A stretch of DNA of 52,567 bases, taken from Lachnospiraceae bacterium. GTDB lineage: Bacteria > Bacillota > Clostridia > Lachnospirales > Lachnospiraceae. Made by a program: the position numbers and the translations under genes. Position 1 is the first letter of the stretch; the number at the start of each line of letters is the position of its first letter. Shown here piece after piece: positions 52,488 through 52,567 of the stretch. The stretch is taken from assembly GCA_017408735.1 (NCBI GenBank), contig JAFQUB010000047.1, positions 1-52,567 on the forward strand, read 5' to 3'. A model generated the notes under the pieces. The model had not been told where the DNA came from. It searched no databases and worked only from the letters and a program-made list of their open reading frames with translations.

Positions 52488-52567
52488 ATGAGAGGTATAA
52501 CAAGGTATTTTAAAATATTTTATGTATGCTTATTAATTACACTTTCCCTTGCCGTGTATCTGGTTTA
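52488..52567 (+). CDS. Partial gene, start of an exported or membrane protein
   Basis: The frame starts with ATG at 52488 after GGAGTGGGG and runs off the window. The 26 visible residues, MRGITRYFKIFYVCLLITLSL..., are basic then hydrophobic, which suggests a signal peptide or first membrane helix. Nothing more can be said. Confidence 0.6.
   Translation, partial: MRGITRYFKIFYVCLLITLSLAVYLV

Overview
The window looks like a chromosomal segment from an anaerobic, low-GC Gram-positive bacterium of the Clostridia, most likely the family Lachnospiraceae. The reasons are AT-rich DNA with strong AGGAGG-type ribosome binding sites, tRNA genes without encoded CCA ends, a ptb-buk butyrate pathway, cohesin and dockerin modules, starch-binding modules on a secreted protein, an ECF sigma factor with a DUF4179-type anti-sigma partner, and a SpoIID-like protein of spore-forming lineages. 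The genus cannot be fixed from sequence alone. Nothing indicates a prophage, insertion sequence, CRISPR array or replication origin.

Layout. 1-880: seven tRNA genes (Pro, Gly, Arg, His, Gln, Lys, Leu) behind a near-consensus promoter. 900-9050: a secreted glucosaminidase carrying a dockerin, a membrane-anchored cohesin protein, then clpC, a short conserved gene and radA. 9100-13200: metal handling, with a membrane-tethered HMA protein, a decayed ferritin-like gene, a CsoR-type regulator with its palindromic operator, and a copper ATPase to which a CopZ-like domain is fused. 13200-17650: an apparent operon of tRNA-modifying TcdA, a methyltransferase, a nitroreductase, a DXS-like enzyme lacking two substrate-site residues, and a nucleoside phosphorylase. 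17650-21230: a small membrane protein, then an ECF sigma factor, anti-sigma and lipoprotein operon. 21260-25460 (minus): a 1398-residue secreted subtilisin-like protease with three starch-binding-like modules. 25590-29490: tRNA-Trp and a Gld-type ABC exporter operon. 29540-29940: GC-rich hairpins. 30090-33880: ptb, buk, a MATE transporter and an orphan PqqD-like protein. 33970-35500 (minus): a SpoIID-like/peptidoglycan-binding protein and a small membrane protein. 35600-36210: a very large GC-rich foldback. 36290-46050: carAB, PPi-type phosphofructokinase, a small unknown gene, argS, thiamine pyrophosphokinase and a CPBP protease. 46160-52340: gltBD. The window ends inside the start of another membrane or secreted protein.

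How it fits together. Core metabolism (butyrate formation, carbamoyl phosphate, glutamate, PPi-linked glycolysis) sits beside surface functions. The most notable signals are a one-enzyme, one-anchor cohesin/dockerin pair that appears dedicated to the cell wall rather than to cellulose, a protease targeted by starch-binding-like modules, a CopA-CopZ fusion with an internal Shine-Dalgarno sequence, a DXS-like enzyme with an altered substrate site, and three GC-rich intergenic foldback regions, one with nearly perfect 58-nt arms. Calls rest on reading motifs by eye; no database search was run.
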